A stretch of DNA of 64,000 nucleotides. Origin: Lentzea albidocapillata subsp. violacea (GTDB lineage: Bacteria; Actinomycetota; Actinomycetes; Mycobacteriales; Pseudonocardiaceae). Below the pieces are notes generated by a model. The model searched no databases. It worked only from the letters and a program-made list of their open reading frames with translations, and had not been told where the DNA came from. The DNA is taken from the NCBI RefSeq assembly GCF_900100275.1, contig NZ_FNET01000009.1, forward strand, positions 1 to 64,000, given 5' to 3'. The translations under genes were made by a program, and so were the position numbers. This document shows, one piece after another, positions 47,292 to 55,787 of the stretch. Every line of letters begins with the position of its first letter. The first letter of the stretch is position 1.

Positions 47292-47894
47292 ATGTCGGAC
47301 ACGTGCCACGAACTGCTGCTGCGGCTCGCCGGGCGCCTCCCGGACGAGCTGCTGTGGCGGTACCGGGACTGGGCCGCCTCGGACGCGTACGCGGTGCTCG
47401 CGCGGTCGCTGCCGCGCACCCTTCTGCACGGACGCATCCCTCTGACCGATCACGAACTGCGCCTTTTGCAGGACGCGCTGGTGCCCTACGGGGCGGAACC
47501 CGGTGCGCTCAGTTCGGTCAAGGGACTGGACGAACTGCCCGCCACCGACTACACCTTCTCCCCGGAATCACCCGATCGGGTGCTGATGGGTGATTCCGCG
47601 ACCGTCGTTCTCGGTGCCACGCTGCGAGGCCGGCACGGGGTCGGTGAGGTTCGCTCCTGCTGGCGCATCGGTCCCTCCGGGATCAACCGCGTCCTGCTGG
47701 TGGCGGCCACGACCGGCCACGCCCGGCTGACCGGTGAGTTGCAGCGCGTTCTGCGAGCGTTGGGCGAGCACGACCCGTGCGTAGAGGTCATGTCGTCCGG
47801 AATGGACCTTCCGCCCTATCACCGGGCGGCGTTGGCGGCATCCGAGCTGGTGTGCTCCGGCGCCGAGTCCGATGAGCACCTGGTGCTCAGCTAA
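47292..47894 (+). CDS. Unknown protein, member 1 of a paralogous pair
   Basis: 200 residues, soluble. An N-terminal helical part (CHELLLRLAGRLPDELLWRYRDW) is followed by TLLHGRIPLTDHELRLLQDAL and an alpha/beta part with INRVLLVAATTGHARLTGELQRVLRALGEHDPCVEV. The next gene has the same order of elements, so the two are diverged duplicates. No known motif. Located between RidA and the MBL hydrolase, where mycobacteria have no such genes as far as I recall. Confidence 0.7.
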   Translation: MSDTCHELLLRLAGRLPDELLWRYRDWAASDAYAVLARSLPRTLLHGRIPLTDHELRLLQDALVPYGAEPGALSSVKGLDELPATDYTFSPESPDRVLMGDSATVVLGATLRGRHGVGEVRSCWRIGPSGINRVLLVAATTGHARLTGELQRVLRALGEHDPCVEVMSSGMDLPPYHRAALAASELVCSGAESDEHLVLS

Positions 47895-47905
47895 GGAGAG
47901 TTGCC

Positions 47906-49033
47906 GTGACGAACGACGGTGTCGGCCTGCCGGTCCGTCTCCACGATCTCCTGTTGTCGATGGCGGGGCGCGTGGACGACGCCGCTCTGTCGCAGGCCCG
48001 CGAGTTCCTCGCGGTCGGAGAACTGGACCGCTCGATCGAGCTGCTCGTCGGCACGCTCGTCGCGGGCAGCATCCCGGTGCTGCCCGACGAGCGCGCCTCC
48101 ATCACGTGGATCCTCCACGAGGTCCGCTCGGACGCGTCGCTGACCGACCGCCTGCCGGTGGTCGAGATGCTGCCGTTCGTCAGGCACCGCTTCACCTCCG
48201 AGACCGACCCGGCCTCGGACATCGCCGGCGACCTGACCCGTGCGGTGTCGGTGCTGCCGGACATCCGCTCGGTGCGGTGCGTCTGGCGTTCCTCGCCGAC
48301 GGGCTCCACGCCGGGCCCGTTACCGCAGCGCGTGGTGCTGGTGGACATCGGTCCGCAGGGCTTCGCGCCCGCGACCGCCTACCGGATCGACTCGGTGCTG
48401 CGCAAGGCGGGCGTCCGTGCCGCCGTCGAGGTCCTGACGACCGGTGTGCAGGTCAGCGAGTACCACGCCGCCGCCGTGACGTCGTCTCTCGCGGTGCCGA
48501 TCTCCGGTGCCCCGGCCTCGATGGCCGACCACGTCTCGCAGCAGCAGCAAGCCTGGTTCGACCAGCCCGCCGAGGAGCTTCCCGCTCCGGCGCCGGTGGC
48601 CGAGCCGACACCGGCGCCGGAGCAACTGGAAGAGACCGGCTCACGACGCACTCGTTCCGCACCTCCGGCGATGGAGGGTTCGCAGCCCTTCCCGCCCAAG
48701 CCCGTGAAGCGCATCCCGATGGCCTCCGTGGAGCCCGAGATCGAGACGCTTCCCGAGCCCATGCCGATCAACCGGGCCGAGATCACCACCGAGCTCAAGC
48801 CCGACGAGCTTGCGGCCCTGCAGGCGGCTCTGGCCGAGCCCGCCGAGCCGTCCTCGGTGGACGCGAACCTCAGTGAGCGCGAGCGGGCCCTGTTGCAGCA
48901 GCTGCACGAGGAGCTGGCGCAACGGGAGCAGACCGGGTCACCGGCCACCGACAGCGGTCGCTGGCAGATCGACCGGTCCTCGTCGCGTCAGTCGGCGTTC
49001 GGGGCCTCGAACAACGGCCACCAGCCTCAGTAA
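47906..49033 (+). CDS. Unknown protein, member 2 of a paralogous pair, with long acidic/proline tail
   Basis: 375 residues. Residues 1-200 parallel the preceding protein (RLHDLLLSMAGRVDDAALSQ, GTLVAGSIPVLPDERASITWIL, QRVVLVDIGPQGFAPATAYRIDSVLRKAG). Residues about 205-375 are a Pro/Glu/Ala-rich low-complexity tail with LSERERALLQQLHEELAQRE, a likely coiled coil. The layout suggests a scaffold or cytoskeletal-type role, but none is demonstrated. Translationally close to member 1 (11 nt gap, AAGGAGAG upstream). Confidence 0.7.
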   Translation: MTNDGVGLPVRLHDLLLSMAGRVDDAALSQAREFLAVGELDRSIELLVGTLVAGSIPVLPDERASITWILHEVRSDASLTDRLPVVEMLPFVRHRFTSETDPASDIAGDLTRAVSVLPDIRSVRCVWRSSPTGSTPGPLPQRVVLVDIGPQGFAPATAYRIDSVLRKAGVRAAVEVLTTGVQVSEYHAAAVTSSLAVPISGAPASMADHVSQQQQAWFDQPAEELPAPAPVAEPTPAPEQLEETGSRRTRSAPPAMEGSQPFPPKPVKRIPMASVEPEIETLPEPMPINRAEITTELKPDELAALQAALAEPAEPSSVDANLSERERALLQQLHEELAQREQTGSPATDSGRWQIDRSSSRQSAFGASNNGHQPQ

Positions 49034-49836
49034 CCGGTCCGCAGGTACTCCAGCTGGGCCCGCACCGACCACTCGGCGGCGGGCCACAGCACCCTGTCGA
49101 CGTCCGCGTAGACGACCTCGACGACCTGGCGCGGGGTCGGTGCGCCGCCGAGTGCGTGAACGGCCTTGCGGACCTGCTCCAGGCGTTGCGTGCGGTGCGC
49201 GAGGTACATCCGGGCCGCTTCGCCCGCGTCCGCGAGCTCGGGACCGTGGCCGGGCAGGACAGCGGTGTTCTCCGGCAGTTCGGCGAGCAGCTTGAGCGAC
49301 TCGAAGTAGTCGCCGAGCCTGCCGTCCGGATGGGCGACGATCGTCGTGCCGCGGCCCAGGACGGTGTCACCGGTCAGCACCGCCTCGCCGTCGATCACGA
49401 AGCACAGCGAGTCGCTGGTGTGGCCGGGCGTGCCCAGGACGCGGAGCTCCAGGCCCGCGCTGGAGATCACGTCGCCGTCGGTGAGGCCCTCTGATCCGTA
49501 GGTGAACGTCGGGTCGAGCGCGCGCACCGGTGCCTTCACGAGTTCCGCGAACTCCCGCGCGCCCTCCGAGTGGTCGGGATGCCCGTGGGTCAGCAGGATC
49601 TCGGCGATCGGGCCGATCTCCGCGATGCGCCTGAGGTGGGCGTCGTCGAGCGGGCCGGGGTCGACGACCACGTACGACGTCGCGTCCGGGGCCTTGAGCA
49701 GCCACGTGTTCGTGCCGTCGAGCGTCATCGGAGACGGATTGCCGGCCAGCAGCACGGCGGCGTGCTCGGTGACCTGGCGGAGCTCGCCGTACCGCGGGTG
49801 CTGTGCGCGGGCGCCGATCAGCGGGGAGCCGCTCAC
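49027..49836 (-). CDS. Metallo-beta-lactamase-fold hydrolase (Rv3677c-type)
   Basis: 269 residues from GTG 49836 (overlaps the Nudix stop, GTGA). Metal motifs: LLTHGHPDHSEGA (HxHxDH), LGTPGHTSDSL, VLTGDTVLG and VLPGHGPEL, plus a C-terminal winged-helix-like segment (QLEYLRTGY) seen in LACTB2-type hydrolases. It is probably a hydrolase of thioesters or nucleic acid; substrate unknown. Confidence 0.92.
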   Translation of the reverse strand: MSGSPLIGARAQHPRYGELRQVTEHAAVLLAGNPSPMTLDGTNTWLLKAPDATSYVVVDPGPLDDAHLRRIAEIGPIAEILLTHGHPDHSEGAREFAELVKAPVRALDPTFTYGSEGLTDGDVISSAGLELRVLGTPGHTSDSLCFVIDGEAVLTGDTVLGRGTTIVAHPDGRLGDYFESLKLLAELPENTAVLPGHGPELADAGEAARMYLAHRTQRLEQVRKAVHALGGAPTPRQVVEVVYADVDRVLWPAAEWSVRAQLEYLRTGY

Positions 49837-50627
49837 GGGAACACCACCCGGATGACGTCGCCGTCGCGGATCAGCTTGGGGATGATCTTCTCGACGCTGC
49901 GTTCCTCGGCCATGACCTTCTCGACGCTGCCGAGAGCGCCCACCTCTTCGAGGGTGCGCCAGGTGGGCGGCATGAGCATGCGGCGGCCCTCCTGCGCGTC
50001 CTGGACGGCGGCCGCGGGCGTCTGCCAGGTCGCGTCCGAGGCCTCGGTCGTCTCGCCGTCGGCCTTCTGCCCCGACGGCAGCGCGGCGACGAAGAAACGG
50101 GTGTCGTAGCGGCGGGGTTCGTCGTACGGGGTCACCCAGTTCGCCCACGGCCGCAGGAGATCCGCGCGCAGGACGAGGTTGTTCGCCGCGAGGAACTGCG
50201 CGAGGGAGAGCTCGCGGTCGACCAGTTGCTGCCGGGCCTGTGCGTAGTCCCTCGTGTCCGCGACGACCGAGGTGGCGTCGGGGCCCGCGAGCAGCACGCC
50301 GGACTCCTCGAACATCTCGCGCACGGCCGCGCACACGAACGCACGGGCCGTCGCCGCGTCGACGTCGAAGATCTCGCCCCACCACTCCGGCGGCGGACCG
50401 GTCCACGCGACGGACGTGTCGGCGTCGCGTTGATCCACACCACCGCCGGGGAAGACGGTCATGCCGCCCGCGAACGCCATGCCCTTCACGCGGCGCAGCA
50501 GGAAGGCCTCGAGGCCCTCGGCGCCGTCGCGCAGCAGCACCACGGTGACGGCGTCCCGTGCCTCGGCGGGTTGGGAAACCGGCGTTGCGGGTACCAGGTT
50601 TCCCGGCAAGGTCATGTCGTCGGGCAT
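49833..50627 (-). CDS. Nudix hydrolase
   Basis: 264 residues. The Nudix box is split by an insert of about 35 residues: FPGGGVDQRDAD then AAVREMFEESGVLL. This pattern is found in the actinobacterial NUDT19-like group that hydrolyses CoA derivatives. TACGCT lies 6 nt before ATG 50627, so a leaderless start is likely; ATG 50615 is an alternative. Coupled to the MBL hydrolase. Confidence 0.88.
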   Translation of the reverse strand: MPDDMTLPGNLVPATPVSQPAEARDAVTVVLLRDGAEGLEAFLLRRVKGMAFAGGMTVFPGGGVDQRDADTSVAWTGPPPEWWGEIFDVDAATARAFVCAAVREMFEESGVLLAGPDATSVVADTRDYAQARQQLVDRELSLAQFLAANNLVLRADLLRPWANWVTPYDEPRRYDTRFFVAALPSGQKADGETTEASDATWQTPAAAVQDAQEGRRMLMPPTWRTLEEVGALGSVEKVMAEERSVEKIIPKLIRDGDVIRVVFP

Positions 50628-50666
50628 CCTCCGAGCGTACGACCGCGCTTACTCGAGGATGGTGTG

Positions 50667-51023
50667 ATGGCGACGAACGTCTCCGGCTGCCTGGTGAAGG
50701 TCCTGCTGTTCCTGCTGGGCGCGGTGATGGGCACAGGCCTCACCGCGGTGGCGGGCGTGGTGATGTTCGTGCCGGACAGTACGACCATGACCAGCGTCGA
50801 GCCGACCTCCACCGCGCCGGGCATGTACGTGAAGAAGATCGAACGGGTCGTCGGCGGCACCCACTACGAGATCTGGCTCGGTCCGTCGGCGGATCGCGGC
50901 TACGTGGTGACGGTGCCCGGTGGCTGGGGCCACGAGCCGAAGCGTGAGCCCGCCGAGGACGGCGTGCGCCTGAAGTTCGCCAACGGCGGCGAGATCTTCG
51001 TCCCCAAGGCCAGTTACTCCTGA
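50667..51023 (+). CDS. Small exported or membrane-anchored protein of unknown function
   Basis: 118 residues. An N-terminal hydrophobic segment (VLLFLLGAVMGTGLTAVAGVVMFV) is followed by an extracytoplasmic beta-rich domain (GTHYEIWLGPSADRGYVVTVPG...GVRLKFANGGEIFVP). A Cys at residue 8 is too close to the start to be a lipobox. No family recognised. The oxidoreductase gene begins 14 nt later. Confidence 0.65.
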   Translation: MATNVSGCLVKVLLFLLGAVMGTGLTAVAGVVMFVPDSTTMTSVEPTSTAPGMYVKKIERVVGGTHYEIWLGPSADRGYVVTVPGGWGHEPKREPAEDGVRLKFANGGEIFVPKASYS

Positions 51024-51037
51024 GGCAGGATGTGCGA

Positions 51038-51928
51038 GTGGACGAACAGCTGCGCGTAGGACTTGTCGGTGCGGGCCCGTGGGCCCAGATGATCCACGGC
51101 CCCGGAATCGCGAACCACCCCGGCACCACGCTGACCGGCGTGTGGGCGCGCCGTCCGGAAGCGGCCGCTTCGCTGGCCGGCTCCTTCGGCGCGGAACCGT
51201 TCGAGGACTACGCGGCGATGCTGTCCACTGTGGACGCCGTGGCGTTCTGCGTGCCGCCGGGCGTGCAGGGCCCGATGGCGATCGAGGCGGCGCGTGCGGG
51301 CAAGCACCTCGTCCTGGAGAAGCCGATCGCGGAGAACGCCGAGGTGGCGACGGAGCTCGTGGCGGCCGTGGAGGAGGCCGGCGTCGCGTCCCTGGTCGTG
51401 CTGACCCGCCGCTACGCCCCCGAGACCAAGCAGATGCTGGCCCAGCTGCACCGCACCGGCGGCTGGACCGGAGCCGACAGCCGCTGGATCTCCGGCGCAC
51501 TGCTCGACGGCCCGTTCTCGGACTCCCCGTGGCGGCACGACAAGGGCGCCTTGGACGACGTGGGCCCGCACGCGTTCGACCTGCTCGACGCCGCCCTGGG
51601 CGAGATCACCGACGTCCTGGCCGCGAACGTCACGGACACCGGCCTGTGGCAGCTGATCCTCCAGCACTCAGGCGGCGCCACCAGCACCGTCTCGCTCTGC
51701 CTCTCGCTGCCGATGCAGCCACCGTTCGCGGACTTCACCGTCTTCGGTACCGAGGGCCACCGCACCCTGACGAACCGGGACACGCCCGCGCTGGAGTGCT
51801 TCACGAACCTGCTCGACGACTTCGTGGCGATGGTGGACAGCGGTACCACCACGCACGAATGCGACGTGCGGCGCGGGCTGCACCTGCAGCGGATCATCGA
51901 CCTGGCGCGCCGCAAGGCGGGTGCCTGA
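51038..51928 (+). CDS. Gfo/Idh/MocA-family oxidoreductase
   Basis: 296 residues from GTG 51038, chosen for AGGCAGGA upstream; GTG 51032 is possible. Rossmann motif VGLVGAGPWAQMIHGPGIA, the family's LVLEKPIAEN with catalytic Lys, and a C-terminal dimer domain with DDVGPHAFDLLDAALG. It oxidises or reduces a sugar or polyol with NAD(P). No sugar operon adjoins. Confidence 0.9.
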   Translation: MDEQLRVGLVGAGPWAQMIHGPGIANHPGTTLTGVWARRPEAAASLAGSFGAEPFEDYAAMLSTVDAVAFCVPPGVQGPMAIEAARAGKHLVLEKPIAENAEVATELVAAVEEAGVASLVVLTRRYAPETKQMLAQLHRTGGWTGADSRWISGALLDGPFSDSPWRHDKGALDDVGPHAFDLLDAALGEITDVLAANVTDTGLWQLILQHSGGATSTVSLCLSLPMQPPFADFTVFGTEGHRTLTNRDTPALECFTNLLDDFVAMVDSGTTTHECDVRRGLHLQRIIDLARRKAGA

Positions 51929-51979
51929 GGTCACCGGGGCGCCCGAAATTGTCAGGGGTGTCCGCTAGCGTCCAGAAGC

Positions 51980-53071
51980 ATGGACCTCACCGTCACCACA
52001 GCCGAGCTCGCCGGTGCCGCCGCGGAGGTGGCGCGGCTGCTGCCGACCCGTGTGCTCGACCCGGTGCTGGCCGGGCTTCGGCTGAAGGCCGGCACCGACG
52101 TGGAGGTCGCGGGCAGCGACCAGGAGCACGGCGTGCGCCTGAGCGTCTACGCGACGGTGCACACCGAGGGCGAGGTGCTCGTGCCCGCGAAGCCGCTGGC
52201 CGCGACCCTGCAGGCGCTCGACGAGCCGCAGGTGAGGCTCAAGGTCGAGGGGCAGCGGCTGGCAATCCGCACGCCCACGTCGAGGTTCGCGCTCCCGTTG
52301 CTCGACCTCGCCCACCACCCCGGTGTCCCGGTGCTGCCGGAGCTCCAGGGGCACCTCGACGCGGCCAAGCTCCGGATCATCGCGGCCGTGGCGGGCGCGG
52401 CGAGCAAGGACGACGCGTTACCGATCTTCACCGGCATCCGGATCCAGTCGGACGCCCACAGGCTGCACTTCATGGCCACAGACCGCTATCGCATGGCCTA
52501 CGCCACACTGCCGTGGGAACAACAAGGTCAACTCGACCTGTTGGTACCTGCGAAGGCCATCGTCGAGGCGGCCCGGCAAGCGACGAACAAGGTCGCCCTG
52601 CACGCGAATGAAGACCGCATCGGCCTCGCCTGGGGCAACAACTCGATCTCCACCGCGCTCTTGGCCGCTCCGTTCCCGGACGACCGCGCGCGCCGACTCC
52701 TGGAGGCAGTCATCGACAGCACGGTGCTCGTGGACGCCGACGCGCTGGCGCGCGCCGTCCGCAGAGCCACGCCCTACGGCGGCCCGCACCAGGCCGTGAC
52801 CATCCAGGTCGAGGACTCGGAGATCAGGGTCAAGGGCAGCGACCCGCAGCAGGGCGAGTCGGAGGAGTTCGTCAAGGCCACGGTCGAGGGCGACCGGCTG
52901 ACCAGGACGTTCCAGGCCCGCTACCTCGCGGACGCGCTGAAGGCGTTCGCCGGCCGCCGGATCGAGCTGAAGATCCAGGACGGCCTGCGCTCGACGGTGC
53001 TGACGTCGCCGCCAGGGGAAGACGGCGTCGAGCTCACCTATCTCGTGGTGCCGATGCGTTCGGTGGCGTGA
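51980..53071 (+). CDS. DNA polymerase III beta-clamp paralog (sliding clamp)
   Basis: 363 residues, near full length (usual actinobacterial DnaN about 375-400). Three repeated clamp domains are visible (about 1-110, 115-235, 240-363). Key stretches are FALPLLDLAHHPGVPVLPE, LPIFTGIRIQSDAHRLHFMATDRYRMA, and the C-terminal TYLVVPMRS, corresponding to the YLL-MP-R peptide-binding groove of canonical clamps. It is not in the dnaA-dnaN-recF context, so it is probably a second clamp. TAGCGT lies 8 nt before ATG 51980. A perfect terminator follows. Confidence 0.88.
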   Translation: MDLTVTTAELAGAAAEVARLLPTRVLDPVLAGLRLKAGTDVEVAGSDQEHGVRLSVYATVHTEGEVLVPAKPLAATLQALDEPQVRLKVEGQRLAIRTPTSRFALPLLDLAHHPGVPVLPELQGHLDAAKLRIIAAVAGAASKDDALPIFTGIRIQSDAHRLHFMATDRYRMAYATLPWEQQGQLDLLVPAKAIVEAARQATNKVALHANEDRIGLAWGNNSISTALLAAPFPDDRARRLLEAVIDSTVLVDADALARAVRRATPYGGPHQAVTIQVEDSEIRVKGSDPQQGESEEFVKATVEGDRLTRTFQARYLADALKAFAGRRIELKIQDGLRSTVLTSPPGEDGVELTYLVVPMRSVA

Positions 53072-53105
53072 CTGAAGGGCTCGGTGCGAACACCGAGCCC
53101 TTCAG
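53072..53105. terminator. Bidirectional terminator between clamp and MFS genes
   Basis: Perfect 15-bp inverted repeat CTGAAGGGCTCGGTG/CACCGAGCCCTTCAG with loop CGAA, starting right after the clamp stop. The downstream arm ends before the MFS stop codon. Confidence 0.9.
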
Positions 53106-53114
53106 CGACTGGAT

Positions 53115-54362
53115 CTAGCGCGAGGCGAGTTCCATGTCGGACCGGGCCGGCACCTCGGCGGGCACGCCGCGCTGCACGGTGCCGCGCAGCAGCCAGACCG
53201 CCAGCGCGATCAGCAGCCCGGCGACGCCTGCCGCGACGAACGCCGGCCGCGTGCCGAAGTGCTCGATCAGCTGGCCGGACAGACCCTGCCCGATGGCGAG
53301 ACCGACGGTCACCGAGGTGATCACCCAGCCGAACGCCTCCGCGGCCATGCCGTTCGGCGTGACCTGCTCGATCGCCGCGGAGTGCGCGGTCGACTGCGGC
53401 GTGATCAGCGTGCCGACCAGGAACAACGCGATGGCGAGGCCGATCAGCGTCAACGGGATCGCGAGCAGGAACGTCAGCAGCGCGAAGCCGCCCAGCAGCA
53501 CCGGCAGGCGCAGGTGCATCGGGCGCGGCCACGGGCGCATGCCGTAGAGCACACCGAAGACCACCGAGCTGATCGACCACAGCGACAGCATCAGGCCACC
53601 CATCGAGGCGTGCCCCGCGGCCTTAGCGAACGCGGGCACGGCCACCTCGACGAAGCCGATGGTCACACCGAAGCCCAGCGCGGCCAGCGCCACCGTGCGC
53701 ATGCCGGGGTACGCGAACGCACCGAGCAACGGGCGCGGTGCCTGCACGACCGGACCCCAGGCGCGCACAACGGGGTTGAACGCGAACCACATCGCACCGA
53801 TGACCATCAGCACGGCGCCGACGATGACACCGGTGCCCGCCCACGGCGCAGCCAGCAGCAGACCGGCAAGACCCGGTCCGAGAATGAAGAAGACCTCCAT
53901 GCTGATCGCCTCGTAGGCGTAACCCGCCATCCGCGTCGGCCCGGCCGGCACCATCCGCTCCCACAGCGCACGCGACGCCGAACCCACCATCGGCTCGGTC
54001 GCGCCGACCCCGAGGGCCAGCGGGACCAGCACGAACACCGACATGCCCGCCTCGACGGCGAGCACGGCGACGGTGACGAAGACGGCGAACATCCCGGTCA
54101 CCCAGAGCAGAGGACGAGTCGGGCCGAAGCGGTCGATCAGCCGGCCCTGGATGACGGAACCGAGTGCCACACCCGTCAGCGCCGCCGCCGAGACCAGGCC
54201 GGCGACCGCGAACGACCCCGTCGCGCGCTCGACGTAGAGCAGCAGCGAGAGCCCGACCATCGCGATGGGCAGGCGGGCAAGCAGAGACGCGACCACGGGG
54301 CCGCGCATGCCGGGGGTCGTCAGGGCAGCGCGGTAGTCGGAGAGACGGGCGGAGTGGGACAT
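53115..54362 (-). CDS. MFS transporter
   Basis: 415 residues, twelve hydrophobic segments. Loop motif GSVIQGRLIDRFGPTRPLLWVTG; related in type to the carriers at 29.4-31.8 kb (EAISMEVFFILGPG parallels VELSFMGGPA; NGMAAEAFGW) but much more distant. Probably an exporter; the substrate is unknown. A cluster of GTACCA/TGGTAC half-sites overlaps its start region. Confidence 0.9.
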   Translation of the reverse strand: MSHSARLSDYRAALTTPGMRGPVVASLLARLPIAMVGLSLLLYVERATGSFAVAGLVSAAALTGVALGSVIQGRLIDRFGPTRPLLWVTGMFAVFVTVAVLAVEAGMSVFVLVPLALGVGATEPMVGSASRALWERMVPAGPTRMAGYAYEAISMEVFFILGPGLAGLLLAAPWAGTGVIVGAVLMVIGAMWFAFNPVVRAWGPVVQAPRPLLGAFAYPGMRTVALAALGFGVTIGFVEVAVPAFAKAAGHASMGGLMLSLWSISSVVFGVLYGMRPWPRPMHLRLPVLLGGFALLTFLLAIPLTLIGLAIALFLVGTLITPQSTAHSAAIEQVTPNGMAAEAFGWVITSVTVGLAIGQGLSGQLIEHFGTRPAFVAAGVAGLLIALAVWLLRGTVQRGVPAEVPARSDMELASR

Positions 54363-54364
54363 GT

Positions 54365-54398
54365 GTACCAGTATGCCAAAGTTGGTACGGATGTACCA
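54365..54398 (-). promoter_or_regulatory. Operator-like half-sites at the MFS promoter
   Basis: Three copies of the hexamer TGGTAC/GTACCA: 54365-54370, 54383-54388 and 54393-54398. The last two form a perfect inverted repeat around GGAT. They begin 3 bp from the MFS start codon, so binding would block transcription. No dedicated regulator gene adjoins, so the repressor must be encoded elsewhere. Confidence 0.55.
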
Positions 54399-54640
54399 GA
54401 TCAGGTGCGCAGGGTCACGATGGTTGCGATTGGGTCACAGGAATGGGATGACCGGGTGAAACATGCAACGAATCGGCCACATACGAGGTCCTTGAGGGTG
54501 AAAGGGCTTGAGTGGTCGGGGTGCCGACATGCGAAAGTTGACTCGCCGACCGAGACCAACCTCTGGCCAGAGGGTCGGGGCCTGCGTGCCAGAGGGTTGG
54601 AAGGCGTGGTTCGTCGGGGGATGGGCCGCGCGAACACGAA

Positions 54641-54676
54641 GGACCGGTGCGCCACGTCGGGGGTGGCGCCCGGTCC
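54641..54676 (+). terminator. Orphan hairpin terminator, possible end of a small RNA
   Basis: GGACCGG-T-GCGCCAC and GTGGCGC-C-CGGTCC pair over 15 bp with one mismatch, followed by TTCTGTGTTTGTTG. No coding gene on the plus strand ends here, so an unannotated transcript of about 200 nt starting near 54430-54480 is a reasonable inference. Confidence 0.55.
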
Positions 54677-54821
54677 TTCTGTGTTTGTTGGCCGCTGTGC
54701 TTGTTGGCCGCGCCTCCGGCGCGGCGGCGAGTTCGCCGGGAAGCTGGCCATCCGCCCGCCGCTTCGCCCCGATTGGGCTTCGCCGAATCGAGACGAAGAG
54801 GCGAACGGACGACCAGCGCGA

Positions 54822-55046
54822 ACTCGCGAAACTCCGCGCCCGGTCGGAGCGCCGCCGCGAGCTCACGATGCTTGCCGTGCCGGTCAAAGCTGCGTCACGA
54901 ACTCGCGATGCTTGCCGTGCCGGTCAGAGCTGTGTCGCGTGCTCACGGTGCCTGCCGTGCTGGTCAGCGTGCTCGCGATGCCTGCCGTGTTGGCTGGAGC
55001 TGCGCCGCGAACTCGCGATGCCTGCCGTGCTGGGCGCGTGCTCGGG
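54822..55046. repeat. 40-bp tandem repeat (minisatellite), about six copies
   Basis: Units begin near ACTCGCGATGCTTGCCGTGC. Copies: 54822-54860 (39 bp, degenerate), 54861-54900, 54901-54940, 54941-54970 (30 bp, internal 10-bp loss), 54971-55010, and a partial last copy to about 55046. Phase is exact between full copies. Because 40 is not a multiple of 3, the array is unlikely to encode protein. Confidence 0.8.
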
Positions 55047-55060
55047 GCCTGAATGCGCTT

Positions 55061-55087
55061 GGAGCCCCGTCGAGTGCCCGGGGCTCC
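55061..55087 (-). terminator. crp terminator
   Basis: 9-bp inverted repeat GGAGCCCCG/CGGGGCTCC with a 9-nt loop, 26 nt after the crp stop. No strong T-run. Confidence 0.65.
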
Positions 55088-55112
55088 GCTGCGTTGGTGC
55101 TTGCGTTCTGAC

Positions 55113-55787
55113 CTAGCGGGCTCGGCGCGCCAGGCGCTCCGGGTCCAGGATCAGCACGCTCTTGCCTTCGAGCCGTAGCCAGCCGCGGTGCGCGAAGTCG
55201 GCCAGAGCCTTGTTCACGGTCTCGCGGGACGCGCCGACGAACTGCGCGATCTCCTCCTGCGTCAGGTCGTGCGTGACGCGGAGCAGGCCGGCCTCCTGCG
55301 AGCCGAAGCGCTGCGCGAGCTGCAACAACGCCTTGGCGACGCGGCCGGGCACGTCCGTGAAGATCAGGTCGGCCAGCATCGAGTTCGTCCGGCGCAGCCT
55401 GCGGGCCAGAGCCCTCAGCAACTGCTCGGCGATCTCCGGCCTGTTGGTGATCCACTGACGGAGCGCGGGGCGGTCCATGGACACCGCGCGCACCTCGGTC
55501 ACCGTCGTCGCAGTCGACGTGCGGGGCCCGGGATCGAAAATGGACAGTTCGCCGAACATGTCGGAGGGCCCGAAGATCCCCAACAGGTTCTCGCGGCCGT
55601 CCGGCGACTTGCGGCCGATCTTCACCTTGCCGGACTGGATGATGTACAGGCGATCGCCCGGCTCACCCTCCGCGAAGATCACATGGCCACGCGGGAACTC
55701 CACCGTCTCCAGGGTCGTCGCCAGCGCCTCTGCGGCTGCCGGGTCCACCCCCTGGAAGATGCCCGCTCGCGCCAGGGTCTCGTCCAC
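55113..55787 (-). CDS. crp: CRP/FNR-family transcriptional regulator
   Basis: 224 residues, GTG 55787 with AGGAGG. N-terminal cNMP-binding domain ([42 protein letters not shown], the cAMP phosphate cassette) and C-terminal winged helix ([24 protein letters not shown]). This is the ortholog of mycobacterial Crp (Rv3676), judged by sequence and by Rv3675/nth neighbours. It controls carbon, resuscitation and respiration genes. Confidence 0.96.
   Translation of the reverse strand: MDETLARAGIFQGVDPAAAEALATTLETVEFPRGHVIFAEGEPGDRLYIIQSGKVKIGRKSPDGRENLLGIFGPSDMFGELSIFDPGPRTSTATTVTEVRAVSMDRPALRQWITNRPEIAEQLLRALARRLRRTNSMLADLIFTDVPGRVAKALLQLAQRFGSQEAGLLRVTHDLTQEEIAQFVGASRETVNKALADFAHRGWLRLEGKSVLILDPERLARRAR

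Larger units (their letters stand above)
54363..55112. other. 750-bp gene-poor region between MFS and crp
   Basis: No protein is supported; a long plus-strand frame from 54508 is low-complexity, lacks a ribosome site and runs through the minisatellite. The region holds operator sites, a strong hairpin terminator (54641-54676) preceded by about 200 bp that could encode a small RNA, a 40-bp tandem repeat and the crp terminator. Confidence 0.6.

Noticed and set aside
54822-55046. CRISPR array
   Set aside because: The units abut head to tail with no unique spacers, and no cas genes are present.
54508-55116. 202-codon plus-strand frame through the minisatellite
   Set aside because: No ribosome site; Arg/Cys-rich low complexity, crosses a terminator hairpin and a non-triplet repeat.
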